Source of the DNA: Mariniphaga anaerophila
GTDB lineage: Bacteria > Bacteroidota > Bacteroidia > Bacteroidales > Prolixibacteraceae
DNA: 64,000 nucleotides
Direction: 5' to 3'
Assembly: GCF_900129025.1 (NCBI RefSeq)
Contig: NZ_FQUM01000001.1
Span: 682,001 to 746,000 of the forward strand
Translations under genes and position numbers: made by a program
In this document: piece by piece, positions 36,684 through 45,680 of the stretch
How positions within the stretch are numbered: the stretch's first letter is position 1
Layout: every line of letters starts with the position of its first letter
Notes under the pieces: generated by a model
Told to the model about the DNA's origin: nothing
Database searches by the model: none
Seen by the model: the letters and a program-made list of their open reading frames with translations, nothing else

Positions 36684-37550
36684 TTAAATAATATCCCAAC
36701 CCAATTTATCGGACAATTCTCGTTGAGCTTTTTGGGTTGCTTCATTTATTGTTTTTGTTCCTGTACCATCCAACAGTGGGTCTACAAGCGTTCTGAGTGG
36801 TCGTTTACCGGGCTCGGTTTCAATTAATTTTATAATGGCATCAGCGATGGGTTGCGGATGCGGCAAAAAGTCCTTGGTGTCATCTGGATTACCCCAAACT
36901 TTGTAAGGCTCATCTTTTAGTTCTCCATACGAATCTAAACGGGCTTTATCAGATGGGCCATTCTGTATGGCTTCAAAATTGGTTTTAAATCCTCCGGGCT
37001 GAAGCATTACCACATCAACTCCCAAAGGCTTTAGTTCATAATGGTAACTTTCGCTTAAGCCTTCAATAGCAAATTTTGTTGCTGAATAAATTCCTGAGTA
37101 AGGAAAAACCACCCGCCCTTGAATACTTGAAAAATTAATGATAAGCCCTTCATTCCTTTTTCGCATTTCAGGTAAAACAGCTCGCATCATTCGCTGCACA
37201 CCAAAAACATTTACATCGAACATTTTTTGAGTTTGTTCTTCGCTAAATGCTTCGGTCCAACCTGTGTCGCCAATCCCGGCATTGTTTATCACAACATCTA
37301 TTTCGTCAACCAATTCTATCCCCCTTTTTAATGCACTTTTTATCGAATTACAACAAGTAACATCCAATTCAAGAATATGTAGTGTTCCACTTTGCTTTCC
37401 AGCAAAATCTTCCAGTTGAGAAGCTGCTTTTGCTGAAAAAGTATCTAAACCAATCATGGTTGCAAGAACCGTATAACCGCGCTTTATCAAAGTTTCAGCT
37501 GTTAAGCGTCCAAAACCACTGCTACATCCTGTTATTAGAATGTTCTTCAT
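36684..37550 (-). CDS. Short-chain dehydrogenase/reductase
   Basis: A 288-residue classical SDR: cofactor motif TGCSSGFG at 7-14, NNAGIGDTG near 90, catalytic YSATK near 140. It probably reduces or oxidises a small carbonyl compound using NAD(P). The start overlaps the GH43 stop by 4 bp (ATGA), so it belongs to the PUL 2 transcript. Substrate unknown; a role in pentose or aldehyde conversion is only suggested by context. Confidence 0.85.
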   Translation of the reverse strand: MKNILITGCSSGFGRLTAETLIKRGYTVLATMIGLDTFSAKAASQLEDFAGKQSGTLHILELDVTCCNSIKSALKRGIELVDEIDVVINNAGIGDTGWTEAFSEEQTQKMFDVNVFGVQRMMRAVLPEMRKRNEGLIINFSSIQGRVVFPYSGIYSATKFAIEGLSESYHYELKPLGVDVVMLQPGGFKTNFEAIQNGPSDKARLDSYGELKDEPYKVWGNPDDTKDFLPHPQPIADAIIKLIETEPGKRPLRTLVDPLLDGTGTKTINEATQKAQRELSDKLGWDII

Positions 37551-39139
37551 AATTCTTTGTACTCAAACCAATCGAAATCGGCGTGTTTTTTTCTGCCGGA
37601 AAGGTCCTGACAACAGATTCCCACAAAACTTCCTGTAAATGCAGCACGGTAATGCAAACCATTGTCGCGTACATAATCATCAGAAAGGATACTTGCATCC
37701 AGAACCGGACCTAATTTTTCCCAGTTTTCATCATCCAAGGAATAGTAAAACTGCAAATCTTCACGATTCATATTTCCTTTCAGGTAAACTCTATCGCCAA
37801 TAATCTCAACAATACTTTCCAAAGGTTCTGAAAATGCACCGTTGTCTGCAGAAATAATTTGTAGATATTTTGTATCCGTCTCTTCGTTGTAGCTAACATG
37901 CGCATAGTGCATGTGCATGGTATTGTAGTAAAAAACCAAACCTGCCATTTGCTGGAAAGTATCAGGACTAAACTCAAAACAAGTTGCTGCTTCAACATTA
38001 AATGCCTGAATCCTTCTTGCTACAAGACTTTGCTCATGAATAGATTGCAATGACTCGCGTCCATACAAACGTAAAAAGCCGGGGCGTTCTTTTAAAGTGG
38101 CCCAATTTTCATTTACAGGAACGCGCAGAGAACTGAAATTCACATTCAGTTTTTCTGAATCAAAATCATCACGAACGGGTTCTGGTTGCCACGGACTTTC
38201 TGGTAATCCCTCTACTTCCACTTCCAATTGTGGCTCATTGTTATCTCCTTTGTGATACAACCAACCATCTTCACGCCACTCAACCGGTGCAATTGCAGTT
38301 TCACGTCCCAAAGTGCAACGTCCGTGCTTTTTTAGTGGACGTCCCACAAGGAAGGCAGCATACCAATCGCCTGTTTGTGTTTTAACAATACTGGCATGCC
38401 CCGATTTCTGTAGGGGCAAGTCAGGATTATTACGTGCTGTAATTACCGGATTGGTTGGATGGAGTTCGTAAGGTCCCCAAATGTTTTTTGAACGACACAA
38501 AGTTACCGCATGACCGTATTCTGTTCCGCCCTCTGCAGTCATCAAATAATACCACCCGTTTCGTTTATAAATATGAGGAGCCTCTGTGCAACCCAGTTCG
38601 GTTCCGGGAAAAATATTTTTAATGGGTCCAACTAACTTATTTTGTTCCGAATCGTATTCCTGTAAATAAACACCACCAAAAAATTTACCTCCCCGATGGT
38701 CAACAATCATATTCAGGAACCACTTTCTACCGTCATCGTCGTGAAAAAGAGAGGCATCGAAACCACTACTATTTAAATAAATAGGCTCCGACCATTCGCC
38801 TTTTTGAATATCATCAGTAGTAACCATAAAGTTCGGGGTGTCTTTCCAAACGCCATCAAACGATTTCACATTGGTGAAGATGGCATAGAAAGTACCATTA
38901 TCAAAGGTTAGGCAAGGTGCCCAAACTCCGCATGAATCAGGTGCCCCTTTCATATCTAACTGTGAAGAACGAGTTAAAACATGGTTTATCAACTTCCAGT
39001 TCTTTAAGTCTTTTGAATGGTGGATTTGAAATCCTGGGAACCACTCAAAGGTTGATGTCGCAATGTAATAGTCGTCCTCAACCCGAATGATTGCTGGGTC
39101 GGGATTAAAGCCTTTTAATATTGGATTTGTTATTTTCAT
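37547..39139 (-). CDS. xynB: GH43 beta-xylosidase/arabinofuranosidase
   Basis: A 530-residue glycoside hydrolase from Met at 39139 (KITNPILKGFNPDPAI); an in-frame Met at 39163 would add 8 residues. The catalytic base Asp is in NPDPAIIR, the pKa-modulating Asp in SGFDASLFHDDDG and the acid Glu in CTEAPHIYK. A C-terminal beta-sandwich (~320-530) is typical of XynB-like GH43 enzymes. No signal peptide, so it acts inside the cell on imported xylo-oligosaccharides, releasing xylose. It overlaps the SDR gene. Confidence 0.9.
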   Translation of the reverse strand: MKITNPILKGFNPDPAIIRVEDDYYIATSTFEWFPGFQIHHSKDLKNWKLINHVLTRSSQLDMKGAPDSCGVWAPCLTFDNGTFYAIFTNVKSFDGVWKDTPNFMVTTDDIQKGEWSEPIYLNSSGFDASLFHDDDGRKWFLNMIVDHRGGKFFGGVYLQEYDSEQNKLVGPIKNIFPGTELGCTEAPHIYKRNGWYYLMTAEGGTEYGHAVTLCRSKNIWGPYELHPTNPVITARNNPDLPLQKSGHASIVKTQTGDWYAAFLVGRPLKKHGRCTLGRETAIAPVEWREDGWLYHKGDNNEPQLEVEVEGLPESPWQPEPVRDDFDSEKLNVNFSSLRVPVNENWATLKERPGFLRLYGRESLQSIHEQSLVARRIQAFNVEAATCFEFSPDTFQQMAGLVFYYNTMHMHYAHVSYNEETDTKYLQIISADNGAFSEPLESIVEIIGDRVYLKGNMNREDLQFYYSLDDENWEKLGPVLDASILSDDYVRDNGLHYRAAFTGSFVGICCQDLSGRKKHADFDWFEYKEL

Positions 39140-39253
39140 CTCATTATAATCTTTAATTTTCAACGGTATTCGATGTAACTCGCCTACTATGTTACTCGTG
39201 TATTAGAATAATTTCCTATGGCTCGTTTCATCTTTTTTAGATTCTAGACCGTT

Positions 39254-39304
39254 AGATTTTTAGACAGAATCCTAAACATGAGATTTCTTCTTGTCTAAAA
39301 ATCT
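39254..39304. promoter_or_regulatory. Intercistronic hairpin between MFS and GH43 genes
   Basis: A 13-bp perfect inverted repeat, AGATTTTTAGACA (39254-39266) with TGTCTAAAAATCT (39292-39304), loop 25 nt. It may stabilise or partly terminate the upstream transcript. Confidence 0.5.
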
Positions 39305-39325
39305 TGTACCTAAAAGTTGTCAGTC

Positions 39326-40915
39326 TCATTTTACCATCATCTTTTCAATTTCCTCTAAACTTTTTCCTTTGGTTTCTGGGAACCAACGAATAACCATAAA
39401 AATGAAGATTACCAGCAATGCACCATAAATAAAGAATGTGGCTGCCGAACCTATCATTTCAAGTTCAATTGGGAATATGGTGGTTACTATAAAACTGGTT
39501 AAGGCATTTAAAGTTCCTGCAATTGACATTCCCAGACCTCGAACCTGACCGGGAAAAATCTCGGAAAGCAGTGCCCAGGTGATTGGTCCTAAGGAAATGG
39601 AGAAACCAATCACAAACCCAAGAATTGCGATCATTACAAGAACCGAATTGATTGAGATAGTAGCATCGAGGAGTGATCCTCTTTGTTCGGAATAAATTTT
39701 ATCGGCCAACTCTGTATCACCTGCAGCCACCAAAATTTCATTTTTAAATGTATTGAAGAATGCCAACTCTTTCGTTGCTTCGCTTTCTTGCATTTTAGTT
39801 AAAACCGTAGTTACAATTTGTTTTTCCTGTGTATTTTCAATTGAAGCAGCTATTGTCTCTAGATCGTTCGCCTCAATTTTATAACTAGATGTGTTAAAGC
39901 CCCAGGCAGACACCAAAACGGAAATCGCCATAATTGCAACACCTATAAGCAACAAAGGCTTTCTCCCTAAACGGTCGATTGCAAACATCGAAGCTACCGT
40001 CATTACTACCATGGTAATTCCTACAAGGTTCGACATAAAGAATGAACCGGAACCTCCGAAACCAGCCATACGGAAAATACGAGGGACAAAAAACATTACC
40101 GAATTAAAACCTGAAGCCATTTGAAAGAAAGCAACACTTAATCCCACCAACAAAACCAAACGCATGGGTTTGCTGAATAAAACCGACCAAAGTTTTCCGT
40201 ACGAAACCTTCTCATGATTTCCGGAACCGGCAGCTTTCTGAATCTCCGCTAGTTCTTTCTCTGCATAAGCTTCACCTCCCATTTTGCTCATTATTTTTCG
40301 GGCTTCATCCATCTTGCCTTTGGTAATTAACCAACGTGGGCTTTCAGGAACAAAAAGCATAAGCACCATATAAATGGCAGGAAAAACAAAGCCAACACCC
40401 AACATCCAACGCCATGTAAGGTCGGGGTCGCTAACATTTTTTACAACTATCGAGTTTAACAGGTAGGCCAGCAAAAATCCAATCCCCACGTTCAATTGGT
40501 TAAACGAAACCAAAAAGCCCCGTTTCTCCTGTGGCGAAAACTCGGCAATGAACATGGGAACCACCAAAAGTGAAATTCCAATACCAAGCCCACCAATAAA
40601 ACGCGAGATTAAAAAGAAGGTGTAATTGGTTGCCAAACCACTACCCAGCGTGCAAAAACTAAACAGGAAAGCCGCCAGCAACAATGCCCTTTTCCGTCCC
40701 AACTTGTCGCTGATGGTTCCTGCATTAAAATTTCCTATAAAAGTGGCAAGCATGGCAATACTAACACCTAGCCCTTCCAGAAAAGAACCAACTTTTAAAT
40801 CGAAATATGAACGATAAAACTCACTTGCCCCCGACACATTTGCTGATATTCCCAAAAGCAGTCCACCAATGGATACAATAAAAGCCAATTTATAAACGTA
40901 AAACTTACTTTGCAT
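39326..40915 (-). CDS. MFS sugar:proton symporter (XylE-like)
   Basis: A 529-residue sugar-porter family protein with 12 membrane helices. Motifs: GTISDKLGRKRALL, RFIGGLGIGISLLVVPMFIAE, PESPRWLITKG and DRLGRKPLLLIG, with WALLSEIFPGQVRG late. It carries an extra ~75-residue hydrophilic loop (~345-420; DLETIAASIENTQEKQ...) between the ninth and tenth helices, making it longer than E. coli XylE. Likely imports xylose or a related pentose. A hairpin lies just before its start. Confidence 0.9.
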   Translation of the reverse strand: MQSKFYVYKLAFIVSIGGLLLGISANVSGASEFYRSYFDLKVGSFLEGLGVSIAMLATFIGNFNAGTISDKLGRKRALLLAAFLFSFCTLGSGLATNYTFFLISRFIGGLGIGISLLVVPMFIAEFSPQEKRGFLVSFNQLNVGIGFLLAYLLNSIVVKNVSDPDLTWRWMLGVGFVFPAIYMVLMLFVPESPRWLITKGKMDEARKIMSKMGGEAYAEKELAEIQKAAGSGNHEKVSYGKLWSVLFSKPMRLVLLVGLSVAFFQMASGFNSVMFFVPRIFRMAGFGGSGSFFMSNLVGITMVVMTVASMFAIDRLGRKPLLLIGVAIMAISVLVSAWGFNTSSYKIEANDLETIAASIENTQEKQIVTTVLTKMQESEATKELAFFNTFKNEILVAAGDTELADKIYSEQRGSLLDATISINSVLVMIAILGFVIGFSISLGPITWALLSEIFPGQVRGLGMSIAGTLNALTSFIVTTIFPIELEMIGSAATFFIYGALLVIFIFMVIRWFPETKGKSLEEIEKMMVK

Positions 40916-40933
40916 ACTATTAAATTTTTGTAC

Positions 40934-40970
40934 GGTTACCCGAAGGGCCTGGCAGCCCTTCGTTGTAACC
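40934..40970. promoter_or_regulatory. Intercistronic hairpin before the MFS gene
   Basis: An inverted repeat with outer arms GGTTAC/GTAACC and inner CGAAGGGC/GCCCTTCG around a 6-nt loop. It ends 19 bp upstream of the MFS start on the minus strand. There is no T-tract long enough for a simple terminator; mRNA processing or stability is more likely. Confidence 0.55.
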
Positions 40971-41077
40971 TGAACAGAACCTATACTATTGATTCTATAA
41001 TACTAACTAAACGTGTCAAACTATTTAAATCAACCAGGGAACTCCTTGCTTATTGCTACAAAAAGTATAGACTACAA

Positions 41078-42175
41078 TTACCAATTATTATCTTCTGCCT
41101 CCAAGTACCTCTCTTCTGACATCTTTTTTTTCCAGTTTTCACTTACATACTCATTCATTTGAATACGAGAATCTACCTTTTGAAAGGTTGGATTATTTTC
41201 CCACATTGCCTGAGAAGGCCAATCGACATTGATATAAGAAAAAGCCTTAATAACATCCTCGTTATTTTCAATTGTATTGAAAAAAGTTACAAACCACTCA
41301 TCCCAAATCTTTCGAGCAACATCAGCCTTTTTGATATCTGCATCAAAATAAGTGTCGCCTTTTTGAAAAACAGGCGTAGCCTCTGCTATAATAACAGGTT
41401 TATTATGTTCTCTTGCAAATTCTATCATTTCCGTATCGGGATTGCCAAAATACGTATATGCACACCAATCTACAATATCATCACCTGGGTACCAAGCCGC
41501 CATTTCTTCCTTGGTTGTTCCAACCCCTTTTGATTGCCAAACATATGCAACATTAGTGATTCCCATTGAACGGTATTTTTCCACAATACGTCGCCAAGCC
41601 CGTAAATACAATACTTGATTGTAATGGTTCCAGTCATGACCATCAAATTCATAGCCAATGCGCAGAAAAATTGGACGTGGAGCCAGGCTTTTCATCCATT
41701 CTCCCAATTCAATAATCAAACTATCACGCTCCCCATTCACAATCTCTTGTTCTGCATCGACCATGGCTAAACCGATTGTAACCATTGCTTCTTCAAATCC
41801 AAGTGCTCTAATTTGCTTATTTGCATAACAATCTCCAGCACCCCAGTTGGCTAATGAAAAAATACCATCATTGCCAGTCATATCCCATCCAAAACTGTTG
41901 GTCCCTTTTGAAAATGTGGTGTAAACAGTGATGCCTGCGGGCTGAGGAAAATAATCAACATAACCATTGTTATAACCCTCCATACCTCCAATTGCTCCCA
42001 TATCCTGCCCAATAAACACCAAACATTTCCCTTCTGGAGGTTCAAATTTGGCAATTAGCTCATCTTTTTTTTCTCCCATTCCCTCCTCCTTACTACATGA
42101 TGAACATGAGAACAAAGTAAAAGCAAGTGTAAGAAAGATAGAAGCTTCAATTATTCTAAAATAGATTCTACTCAT
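41078..42175 (-). CDS. GH26-like endo-glycanase lipoprotein, copy B
   Basis: A 365-residue lipoprotein (FTLFSCSSC) and paralogue of the protein at 35580-36665: GKCLVFIGQDMGAIGGMEGY, FLRIGYEFDGHDWN with Glu176, and VIIAEATP. The GYEFDG glutamate is kept in both copies while the next acidic residue changes from Glu to Asp, supporting Glu164/Glu176 as the catalytic one. Surface or periplasmic endo-acting enzyme, probably on beta-xylan. 14 bp after the GH120-like gene. Confidence 0.7.
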   Translation of the reverse strand: MSRIYFRIIEASIFLTLAFTLFSCSSCSKEEGMGEKKDELIAKFEPPEGKCLVFIGQDMGAIGGMEGYNNGYVDYFPQPAGITVYTTFSKGTNSFGWDMTGNDGIFSLANWGAGDCYANKQIRALGFEEAMVTIGLAMVDAEQEIVNGERDSLIIELGEWMKSLAPRPIFLRIGYEFDGHDWNHYNQVLYLRAWRRIVEKYRSMGITNVAYVWQSKGVGTTKEEMAAWYPGDDIVDWCAYTYFGNPDTEMIEFAREHNKPVIIAEATPVFQKGDTYFDADIKKADVARKIWDEWFVTFFNTIENNEDVIKAFSYINVDWPSQAMWENNPTFQKVDSRIQMNEYVSENWKKKMSEERYLEAEDNNW

Positions 42176-42189
42176 TTTTGTTATACTTA

Positions 42190-44052
42190 TTAGTTTAATA
42201 ATATTTTTTGAAATTGTTCATATTTTGCGAACGGACCAGGAACTGTTTCTTTCCCTTTCCTTATATTTCCATAAAAATCGGTAGTTACTTCCTGTAGCGA
42301 TGCTACTCTTGGAAACACGTCATTCATAAGCAAATAGAAAAATTTGTTTTGAGGAACAAATTCCGCGGCAGCATATTTTTTTATGCTATTTATGTCATAA
42401 CCCATTTTTTGCCATGTCTTTAAACAAATATTCTCGGGTTGATTTGTTGATATGTATAAATTGAAGTCAGAATAGTTACTTTCCGAACTAAACATTATTG
42501 ATTGACCTCCATCAATAAATATATTGTTCACAATTCGATTTCGTTCCGCGCTTAGTTTGCGGCCATTTAAGGTACGACTTGTTGCCACTACTGCTCTTAC
42601 AATTGGCCCTGTAGTTTTTGCAACTAAATTATGGGCAACCAACGTCTCATCTGAATCATTTAGATAAATTCCATTCCCATCAACATTCCATATAAAATTG
42701 TTATCCACCAGATTAGGGTACTGGGAAGCTTCTACAAAAATCCCTCCTTGTATAGTTTGAATATCATGAATTAGGTTTCCGGTAGCTCGAGAATAACGGT
42801 TATCCCAATCGAGCCAAATGGCATTACCTCCCTGAATATGATGAATATAGTTATTGCACACTAATGTTCGTTTGGCACGGAGAAGTTTTATGCCTCCGCA
42901 TTCCCAGTAATTTTCAGCATCCTGCCAGCCACAATTATAAATATGGTTGCCTTCAAGCAATCCATTAGTAACCGTATAACTTCTTATCCCAGCAGTACCG
43001 CAATCAAATATCTCATTATTACGTATAATTACTCCCCCAAGATCCTCATCCTCCCTCGGTTGTATATTTTCTGGGCGTTTATCCTCAAACTCGTAAGCAT
43101 AATACCCCATTTCAATTCCTGATGAATTTATACTACTGATTTTACAATCTTCAATAATCCAATGATGTCCTCCATTAATACATATAGCCCCAGTACTGGT
43201 TCGAAGAAAGCTATTCCCACAATGTTTAAAGGAAATCCCCCGCACTTGTATATAACCTATCCCAATTGTTTTGGGCTTAAGAAGATGACTCTGAGTGGTT
43301 ATTTCCCAGCTGGCACTATTTGGATTTTGTCTATCGTAGGGATGAACATAAAGGGTTTTATTGTCGTTACTAATCCAAAAAGAACCTGGGAGACGAGTCA
43401 AATCACCATAACTCTCCAACTGCTGCAAACGTCTTCCATTTTGAAAAAGCAAACCTCTTCTTAAGGTCCATGGGCTTTTCCCAATACAATTTACCGCCCA
43501 GGGCATCATTTCATATTCGTGGTCTTCAATATTTTTTAGCTTAAATGGGAAATAATCATTTTCAAACAGGCTATTTGGCAACTCTGCCGACCACAACTTT
43601 TTGGACCATTGCACAACCTTCCCAACTTCTGGCTCTTCATCTGTAAGTACCATATTCCTTTCCCAACCCACATTAAGAATTCGTGAACCTTTTACTATGA
43701 CTCTTTCCCCTGAAGCAGCTTCAAATGAAATCATTCTATCCTCAGCCTCTCCACTATTATTTGGCTGAATAAACTCGCGATAAACTCCGGCATAGATCAA
43801 AACCCGTTCACCTGCTTTAACACGTTGCGCTGCCTCGTTAATTGTTAACAAGGGTAACTCTTCTGTTCCGGGATTATTGTCAGAAGCATTAGTATGTCTT
43901 TGATTAACCACATAAGTTTTGGAGTACTTTGTGGTGTTTTTCCATTCATGGTAATTGTTCCAGTCAATTTGTTCTTGAGCCGAAATAATGTTTGAAGCAA
44001 GTACCATGAGACAAACTATCAGAAAACGATATCTTATAAAAATTAAGTTCAT
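42190..44052 (-). CDS. GH120-like beta-xylosidase (parallel beta-helix)
   Basis: A 620-residue protein with a signal peptide (ending NIISAQ) and a right-handed parallel beta-helix. The N-terminal LLTINEAAQRVKAGERVLIYAGVYRE and the segments WLDW (Asp415) and FVEAS (Glu441) match the GH120 beta-xylosidase XylC, where the Asp/Glu pair in the same two motifs is catalytic. Spacing is 26 residues here versus 23 in XylC as I recall it. Likely releases xylose from xylo-oligosaccharides in the periplasm. The parallel beta-helix could also fit a lyase, but the motif pair argues for GH120. Confidence 0.72.
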   Translation of the reverse strand: MNLIFIRYRFLIVCLMVLASNIISAQEQIDWNNYHEWKNTTKYSKTYVVNQRHTNASDNNPGTEELPLLTINEAAQRVKAGERVLIYAGVYREFIQPNNSGEAEDRMISFEAASGERVIVKGSRILNVGWERNMVLTDEEPEVGKVVQWSKKLWSAELPNSLFENDYFPFKLKNIEDHEYEMMPWAVNCIGKSPWTLRRGLLFQNGRRLQQLESYGDLTRLPGSFWISNDNKTLYVHPYDRQNPNSASWEITTQSHLLKPKTIGIGYIQVRGISFKHCGNSFLRTSTGAICINGGHHWIIEDCKISSINSSGIEMGYYAYEFEDKRPENIQPREDEDLGGVIIRNNEIFDCGTAGIRSYTVTNGLLEGNHIYNCGWQDAENYWECGGIKLLRAKRTLVCNNYIHHIQGGNAIWLDWDNRYSRATGNLIHDIQTIQGGIFVEASQYPNLVDNNFIWNVDGNGIYLNDSDETLVAHNLVAKTTGPIVRAVVATSRTLNGRKLSAERNRIVNNIFIDGGQSIMFSSESNYSDFNLYISTNQPENICLKTWQKMGYDINSIKKYAAAEFVPQNKFFYLLMNDVFPRVASLQEVTTDFYGNIRKGKETVPGPFAKYEQFQKILLN

Positions 44053-44140
44053 AATGTTCCTCCTTTTCCTCTATAAGTGGAATAGTAACACTGTTACTTT
44101 TTTATCAATTTGTTAGTGAACTGCTTGTTAGTCCAATTTT

Positions 44141-44200
44141 AAAAGAAGTATGAAAAGCGGCTCCTGCCTACCAAAGCTTTTACCGCTTTTCACTTCTTTT
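44141..44200 (-). terminator. Terminator/attenuator after the SGBP gene
   Basis: Arms at 44141-44160 and 44183-44200 pair over GAAAAGCGG/CCGCTTTTC and AGAAGT/ACTTCT with small bulges. On the minus strand a TTTT tract follows. It lies between the surface glycan-binding protein and the enzyme genes and would lower enzyme expression relative to susCD. Confidence 0.7.
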
Positions 44201-44269
44201 TACTTACTAATCAAACTAAACCTATTATTAATTAGAGACTTCATCTCTATACGAAATTCAATTAAATAC

Positions 44270-45649
44270 TTATTCAATTGGGATTAAATCCTTCAGGTAA
44301 AAAATACCGTGTGCCATATGATTTGAACCTCCCATGCGGATTGCAACTACATCATAATCTACTGATGCGGGCAATAAAGCAGAACCATCGAAGGTTACAG
44401 TAACCCACTTATCAAAGTCGGCTTCGGGTACTGTAAATGGCATTACCGTCCAGGTGTTCCAAAATTCACCATTACTTGAATCAAGGAATATTATTTCAAC
44501 CATAGGAGAAATTGTTGTACCGGCATAATCATTCATACTTGGCATGTAAACATCCAGATTGAACTTGGTGTACTTCGAAAAGTCCACAGGATTTTCAAGT
44601 GCTTTAAATTTATAATCCGAATAACCTCCTGCAGCATCGTTTTCGTAACGTGTGTACATACCAACAGCTTTTGAACTTCCTGCTGGGTCAGCAACTCCAA
44701 AGCTCATTCCTACGGTTTGATTTGCATCGTGCATAACCGTTTCGCCTGCATCTTCCGCTTCAAAAGTATGGAAGAACGACAAGCCTGTTCCTTTTAATGC
44801 ATCAGCACGAGGTGTTCCTTCAGCTGTAAAGGCTTTAATAGGCATAAAGTCTTTTACAAAGAAAGTACCTGCTTCCTGGTGTCCAAAACCACCAATTCGT
44901 ATCGCAATACCCGTATAATCAACCGGGCGATTTGCCAACAGTTCGCTTCCGTCCCATTTTACGCTAATCCATTTGTCTACATCCTCATCGGCCAACTGTA
45001 CCTGAAGTACGGTCCATGTATTCCAGAAAGTTGGATCCTCTGTATCATAGAATATAACTTCTACAAGTGGAGTTAAATTTCCAGAAAAATCATTGCTTGA
45101 AGGAACGTAAACATCCATTTGGAATTTATCGTATTCTGAAAAGTCAATTGCCGAAGCAAAAGGTTCGAATTTAAAGTCAGAATAACCATCTGCCACATTA
45201 CCTTCAGGGCGATCGTACTGTCCAACAATTTCTTCACTTCCAGCAGGATCGAATGCTCCGAAGAACATCGAAACACTGTTGTTTACTATTGGGAATAAGT
45301 TATCTCCTGAGAAATCTTGTTCGAAAGTATGGAAATAAGGTATTCCGGTTCCTGTCATCGCATCAAAACGTGGTGTTGCAGTTGGGCACTCAGGACAAGG
45401 TCCTCCACAGTCAACACCTTCTTCTCCCTGGTTTTGGATACCATCAGTACACGAAGGACAAGGATTTGGAGCAGAACCACCACAATCGATTCCTTCCTCA
45501 TCACCATTTTGAATACCATCGTGGTGACTAGGCATTTCCATATAATCCCAGGTTTTGTTTTTGTCGTCACACGACACATTCACAAAAGCCAATCCTCCCA
45601 GCAAAAACATTGCTGCTAAAAGATATGATTTAAATATTTTGTTTTTCAT
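44270..45649 (-). CDS. Surface glycan-binding lipoprotein with two tandem beta-sandwich domains
   Basis: A 459-residue lipoprotein (NVSCDDKNK, lipidation Cys27). After the anchor come two copies of a Cys-rich motif (DGIQNGDEEGIDCGG and DGIQNQGEEGVDCGG, each followed by C-x-x-C), then two homologous ~170-residue domains: DAMTGTGIPYFHTFEQDF and DALKGTGLSFFHTFEAED, each with ...FWNTWTV. The place after SusD and the domain type fit a SusE/F-like surface glycan-binding protein, probably binding xylan (inference). The Cys repeats may form a rigid disulfide-bonded stalk. Confidence 0.75.
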   Translation of the reverse strand: MKNKIFKSYLLAAMFLLGGLAFVNVSCDDKNKTWDYMEMPSHHDGIQNGDEEGIDCGGSAPNPCPSCTDGIQNQGEEGVDCGGPCPECPTATPRFDAMTGTGIPYFHTFEQDFSGDNLFPIVNNSVSMFFGAFDPAGSEEIVGQYDRPEGNVADGYSDFKFEPFASAIDFSEYDKFQMDVYVPSSNDFSGNLTPLVEVIFYDTEDPTFWNTWTVLQVQLADEDVDKWISVKWDGSELLANRPVDYTGIAIRIGGFGHQEAGTFFVKDFMPIKAFTAEGTPRADALKGTGLSFFHTFEAEDAGETVMHDANQTVGMSFGVADPAGSSKAVGMYTRYENDAAGGYSDYKFKALENPVDFSKYTKFNLDVYMPSMNDYAGTTISPMVEIIFLDSSNGEFWNTWTVMPFTVPEADFDKWVTVTFDGSALLPASVDYDVVAIRMGGSNHMAHGIFYLKDLIPIE

Positions 45650-45680
45650 TTTACAATTCTTTTAAGTTTTTAAGGATTTT

